Assembly (NCBI RefSeq): GCF_002304005.1
Contig: NZ_MRCQ01000001.1
Span: forward strand, 434,001 to 498,000
Source: Flavobacterium sp. ACN6
GTDB lineage: Bacteria; Bacteroidota; Bacteroidia; Flavobacteriales; Flavobacteriaceae
Direction: 5' to 3'
DNA: 64,000 nucleotides
The position numbers and the translations under genes are program-made. The notes beneath the pieces are model-generated. The model searched no databases, was not told the DNA's origin, and was given only the letters and a program-made list of their open reading frames with translations. Each line of letters begins with the position of its first letter. Positions within the stretch are counted from its first letter, which is position 1. This document shows positions 61,119-64,000 of the stretch, in pieces.

Positions 61119-61955
61119 ATGACAATACTTACCTTTACGCTTATAATGATTCTTGGCGCTTTTCTAGCGGGCTTTATCGGTTCATTATCAGGCTTGGGAG
61201 GCGGGATTATAATCATTCCGCTTCTTACAATTATTCTCGGAGTCGACATTCATTATGCAATTGGAGCCGCTTTGGTTTCTGTTATTGCAACTTCTTCAGG
61301 TTCTGCTGCAGCTTATGTAAAAGAAGGAATTACCAACATGCGTATGGGGATTTTTCTCGAAATCGCTACGACAATTGGTGCTGTCTGCGGTGCGCTGCTT
61401 TCGACTATCGCTCCTACTTCTTTCATAGCGGTTTTGTTTGGTTTAACACTGATTTTCTCAGCTATTAATTCGCTTCGAAAAAAAGAAGAACATATTGTGT
61501 TAGAATCTAGTCCGCTGGCTAAAAAATTAAAACTAGAAGGCACTTATCCTGCACATGACGGCGAAATCATTAGTTACGGAACCAAAAATGTTTTGGGCGG
61601 TTTCAGTATGATGGGAATTGCCGGAATGATGTCTGGTTTACTAGGAATTGGTTCTGGTGCATTTAAAGTAATCGCAATGGACAATATTATGAGAGTTCCG
61701 TTTAAGGTTTCAACTACAACGAGTAACTTTATGATGGGGGTTACAGCAATGGCGAGTTCTGTAATTTATATTCAAAAAGGATATATTGAACCTGGAATTT
61801 GTATGCCGGTTGTAATTGGTGTTTTGTTTGGGGCAATGGCCGGAGCGAAAATATTAGTACGAACAAATCCGAAAAAATTGAGAATCTTTTTTGCCTGCCT
61901 CATTTTTGTTTTGGCAGTAAACATGATTTATAGCGGACTTAATGGAAAAATCTAA
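61119..61955 (+). CDS. TauE/SafE-family sulfite/organosulfonate exporter
   Basis: This 278-residue membrane protein has about eight helices in two inverted repeats. It has the family start GFIGSLSGLGGGIIIIPLLT and the second-repeat equivalent GMMSGLLGIGSGAFKVIAMD, with IGAALVSVIATSSGSAAAYV between. Members move sulfite, sulfoacetate or other small anions. It overlaps the DUF1634 gene, its regular partner. Confidence 0.9.
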   Translation: MTILTFTLIMILGAFLAGFIGSLSGLGGGIIIIPLLTIILGVDIHYAIGAALVSVIATSSGSAAAYVKEGITNMRMGIFLEIATTIGAVCGALLSTIAPTSFIAVLFGLTLIFSAINSLRKKEEHIVLESSPLAKKLKLEGTYPAHDGEIISYGTKNVLGGFSMMGIAGMMSGLLGIGSGAFKVIAMDNIMRVPFKVSTTTSNFMMGVTAMASSVIYIQKGYIEPGICMPVVIGVLFGAMAGAKILVRTNPKKLRIFFACLIFVLAVNMIYSGLNGKI

Positions 61956-62349
61956 CATGGTACAAGAAGAAAAATTTGGAGAAAAAGATTTCCAGACAAT
62001 CATAGGAAACTTGCTTCGTTATGGCGTTTGGATTTCATTAGCAGTAGCTTTTATGGGCGGTATCGTGTATTTAATGCACAATGGCACCCAGATAGAAGAT
62101 TATTCTGTTTTTAAGGAAAACGACCGCAATATATTTGAAGTGATTGCCGATATTTATCAAGGAGCAATTCAGGGAGATGGTGCATCATTAATCTTTACGG
62201 GGATTATTTTACTCTTTTTAACACCCGTTTTAAGGGTTTTACTGTCGTTGTTTTCCTTTTTATTGGAAAAAGATTATTTATATGTAGGGATTACTTTAAT
62301 CGTTATTGTAATCATTATTATTAGTATTTCATTCGGCTTCTCACATTGA
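61942..62349 (+). CDS. DUF1634 membrane protein, TauE partner
   Basis: This 135-residue protein has three helices: LLRYGVWISLAVAFMGGIVY, LIFTGIILLFLTPVLRVLLS and ITLIVIVIIIISISFGF. DUF1634 genes follow TauE/SafE genes in many bacteria, suggesting a two-part transporter. The start is uncertain: ATG 61942 overlaps the upstream gene by 14 bp, while ATG 61957 lies 1 bp after its stop. Confidence 0.85.
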   Translation: MEKSNMVQEEKFGEKDFQTIIGNLLRYGVWISLAVAFMGGIVYLMHNGTQIEDYSVFKENDRNIFEVIADIYQGAIQGDGASLIFTGIILLFLTPVLRVLLSLFSFLLEKDYLYVGITLIVIVIIIISISFGFSH

Positions 62350-62358
62350 TTGACGCTG

Positions 62359-62452
62359 TAGGCTATAGGCTATAGGCTATAGGCTTTCCAATGCTTACAG
62401 CTTATAGCTTATAGCTTACAGCCTAAAGCCTAAAGCCTAAAGCTTAAAGCCC
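62359..62452. repeat. Heptamer array, units TAGGCTA, TAGCTTA and AAAGCCT
   Basis: TAGGCTA units on the left and AAAGCCT units on the right are largely complementary, so the array can fold on itself. It fills the gap between the DUF1634 stop and the monooxygenase start at 62470. Confidence 0.9.
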
Positions 62453-62469
62453 TCAAAAAAAAAACATAT

Positions 62470-63492
62470 ATGGAAATAGGAATAGACAGTTTTGCTTCGG
62501 CAATGTATGGCGATAACAATACTTTAAGCAGTGTTGACGCAATGGAACAGTTACTGCAGAGAATTGAATTTGCAGATCAAGTCGGCCTTGATGTGTTCGG
62601 GATTGGAGAACATCATAAAAAAGAGTTTTTAGATTCTGCCACAGCTGTTATTTTAAGTGCGGCGGCGGCAAGAACCAAAAATATAAGATTAGCAAGTGCG
62701 GTTTCCGTTTTAAGTGCTGCAGATCCTGTGCGGGTGTATCAAAGTTTTGCTACTTTGGATTTGGTTTCCAAAGGAAGAGCAGAAATTGTAGTCGGGCGTG
62801 GTTCTTCTATTGAAGCATATCCTCTTTTCGGCTATAATTTAAATGATTATGATGCGCTTTTCAGCGAAAAACTAGATTTACTTTTACAGATTCGTGACAA
62901 TGAATTTGTTACTTGGGAAGGAAAATTTCGTCCCGCTATCCATAATCTTCCTGTTTATCCGAGAGCTATACAAGAAAAATTACCGATTTGGCTTGGAGTC
63001 GGCGGAACACCCGAATCTTTTGTTAGAGCGGGTTCGTTAGGACTTCCGTTAATGGTAGCCATTATTGGCGGACAAACACATCGTTTTAAACCTTTAATCG
63101 ATTTATACCGTCAGGCTGGACAAGCAGCAGGTTATAAACCAGAAGAATTAAAAGTTGGATTGCATTCGCCAGGATATATCGGTACCACAACAGAAAATGC
63201 GATCGCAGATTATTATCCAGGTTATGCCGAATTATGGACCAAATTAGGAAGAGAACGCGGCTGGCCTCCAGTAACAAAAGACAAATTTGACGGATTAATT
63301 GATGATCTGGGTGTTTTAATTGTGGGAAGTCCAGAAAGGGCTGCAGAGAAAATTCTACGTCATAGTGAAGCACTTGGAGGTGTTGATCGATTTACATTTC
63401 AAATGGACAACGCTGGATTAACCCACAAACAATTAATGAGCGCTATTGAATTAATTGGAACAAAACTGATTCCTTTGATTAAGAAGGGATAG
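62470..63492 (+). CDS. LLM-class flavin-dependent oxidoreductase
   Basis: This 340-residue luciferase-like TIM barrel begins MEIGIDSFASAMYGD. It contains ADQVGLDVFGIGEHHKKEFL (EHH motif of the family), RIRLASAV-type sequence as NIRLASAVSVLSAADPVRVY, and GRAEIVVGRGSSIEAYPLFG. Its type is often an oxidoreductase of the MupA/Atu2307 group with unknown substrate. It starts right after a heptamer array. Confidence 0.9.
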   Translation: MEIGIDSFASAMYGDNNTLSSVDAMEQLLQRIEFADQVGLDVFGIGEHHKKEFLDSATAVILSAAAARTKNIRLASAVSVLSAADPVRVYQSFATLDLVSKGRAEIVVGRGSSIEAYPLFGYNLNDYDALFSEKLDLLLQIRDNEFVTWEGKFRPAIHNLPVYPRAIQEKLPIWLGVGGTPESFVRAGSLGLPLMVAIIGGQTHRFKPLIDLYRQAGQAAGYKPEELKVGLHSPGYIGTTTENAIADYYPGYAELWTKLGRERGWPPVTKDKFDGLIDDLGVLIVGSPERAAEKILRHSEALGGVDRFTFQMDNAGLTHKQLMSAIELIGTKLIPLIKKG

Positions 63493-63618
63493 TTTTTTTT
63501 TGCCGCAGATTTCACAGAGTAAAATGATTTAGCAGATTATTATTTATGAAATTTAAATCACAATTTCGAAATAATTGGATGTATCAGCTTTAGCTGTATG
63601 AGAATATTAAGAAAAGTA

Positions 63619-63660
63619 AAAGGCTTTAACCAAACCTCAATAGTTTGGCTAAAGCCTTTT
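63619..63660. terminator. Bidirectional terminator-like hairpin
   Basis: AAAGGCTTTAACCAAAC (63619-63635) pairs with GTTTGGCTAAAGCCTTT (63643-63659) with one mismatch around CTCAATA, followed by TTT. It lies between the convergent monooxygenase and TonB-receptor genes. Confidence 0.82.
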
Positions 63661-63678
63661 TTGTAATCAAAACTTACA

Positions 63679-63698
63679 CCTCCAGTTAAAACTGGAGG
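63679..63698. repeat. Small palindrome CCTCCAGTT/AACTGGAGG
   Basis: A 9-bp perfect inverted repeat with a 2-base centre, 20 bp from the terminator. Together with the terminator it looks like part of an interspersed repeat element (about 63590-63710). Confidence 0.6.
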
Positions 63699-63751
63699 CA
63701 ATTCAAAAGCCTATTAAACTTATAGTCTTAGCATCTCAGAACCTCAGTACC

Positions 63752-64000
63752 TTAAAATTTATAAGTTACACCAACTCTAACATTTCTTCCGGGCTCAGAC
63801 TGCCAATAGTAAGCTTGTAACCACTCATAGTAAGAACCGCTGTATAGATATTTATCGAGAATATTAAATACGTTTGCCGTAACTTTAACTTTTCCTATTT
63901 CGTAAGACAAGCCTCCGTCCAATTTAAAATATGACGGTAATTTTTCAAGACCTTCACCCCATGTATCAGTTTGACGTCCGTCAAGGAAAGTCCCACCAAT
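63752..64000 (-). CDS. TonB-dependent siderophore receptor, C-terminal part
   Basis: The frame is open from the window edge to a TAA at 63752-63754 and gives the last 82 residues of an outer-membrane receptor. LPSYFKLDGGLSYEIGKVKV and VTANVFNILDKYLYSGSYYE form late barrel strands with the NIxDKxY motif. The end GRNVRVGVTYKF is the standard siderophore-receptor C-terminus. It has no ATG inside the window and so needs the frame to be read from the edge. Confidence 0.9.
   Translation of the reverse strand: MGGTFLDGRQTDTWGEGLEKLPSYFKLDGGLSYEIGKVKVTANVFNILDKYLYSGSYYEWLQAYYWQSEPGRNVRVGVTYKF

Overview
The window looks like a chromosomal segment of a Flavobacterium-type member of the Bacteroidota. 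The DNA is AT-rich, and start-proximal promoters fit the Bacteroidota pattern (TTTG about 20 bp upstream of TAnnTTTG). The gene content is also typical: SusC/BtuB-type TonB-dependent receptors, lipoproteins with a Cys after a short signal peptide, LytTR and one-piece hybrid kinases, YaiO barrels and 800-residue double-FtsX permeases. No rRNA, tRNA, CRISPR array, prophage or complete insertion sequence was seen.

Layout. 1-5140: end of an RND efflux operon (adaptor, pump, outer-membrane channel). 5293-9330: single small genes (Crp/Fnr regulator, SugE/Gdx-type exporter, two GNAT acetyltransferases, LysR regulator, EamA exporter). 9561-12436: heme oxygenase plus bacteriophytochrome kinase. 12555-23505: an NtrB/NtrC-like two-component pair divergent from one ABC ATPase followed by three tandem paralogous permeases; a TGTCCA/TGGACA palindrome and a sigma-54-like site lie between them. 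23678-29589: glycosyltransferase, HEAT protein, TPR-YaiO barrel, receiver protein and hybrid kinase, probably an exopolysaccharide locus with its own phosphorelay. 30507-39420: a cobalamin-riboswitch-controlled operon with a BtuB-like receptor, a BtuG-like propeller lipoprotein, three paralogous PKD-like/calcium-loop lipoproteins and a DUF4465 lipoprotein. A recent 458-bp tandem duplication inside it leaves a 92-residue gene fragment. 39535-42383: a porin and a compact ars cluster (arsR, DUF6428, a 41-residue membrane peptide, arsC) without an exporter.

42583-53689: scattered metabolic and regulatory genes. They include nitronate monooxygenase, a self-regulated GNAT-MarR pair, a HxlR/nitroreductase pair, a zinc-ribbon protein left over from an IS1595-type transposase, a lysine-rich protein, an AraC/TetX-like monooxygenase pair, a surface-antigen barrel broken by one stop codon, and a FabZ-like protein lacking the usual catalytic His. 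54919-57569: LytS/LytTR pair and a CPBP protease. 57861-63492: DoxX proteins, quinone oxidoreductase, GNAT, TauE/SafE with DUF1634, and a luciferase-like monooxygenase. The right edge holds the C-terminus of a siderophore-type TonB receptor.

The most unusual non-coding signal is a set of unrelated arrays that all have a 7-bp period and sit in many intergenic gaps. A 33-bp palindrome occurs three times. The best candidates for further study are the B12 lipoprotein operon, the three-permease locus and the heptamer arrays.
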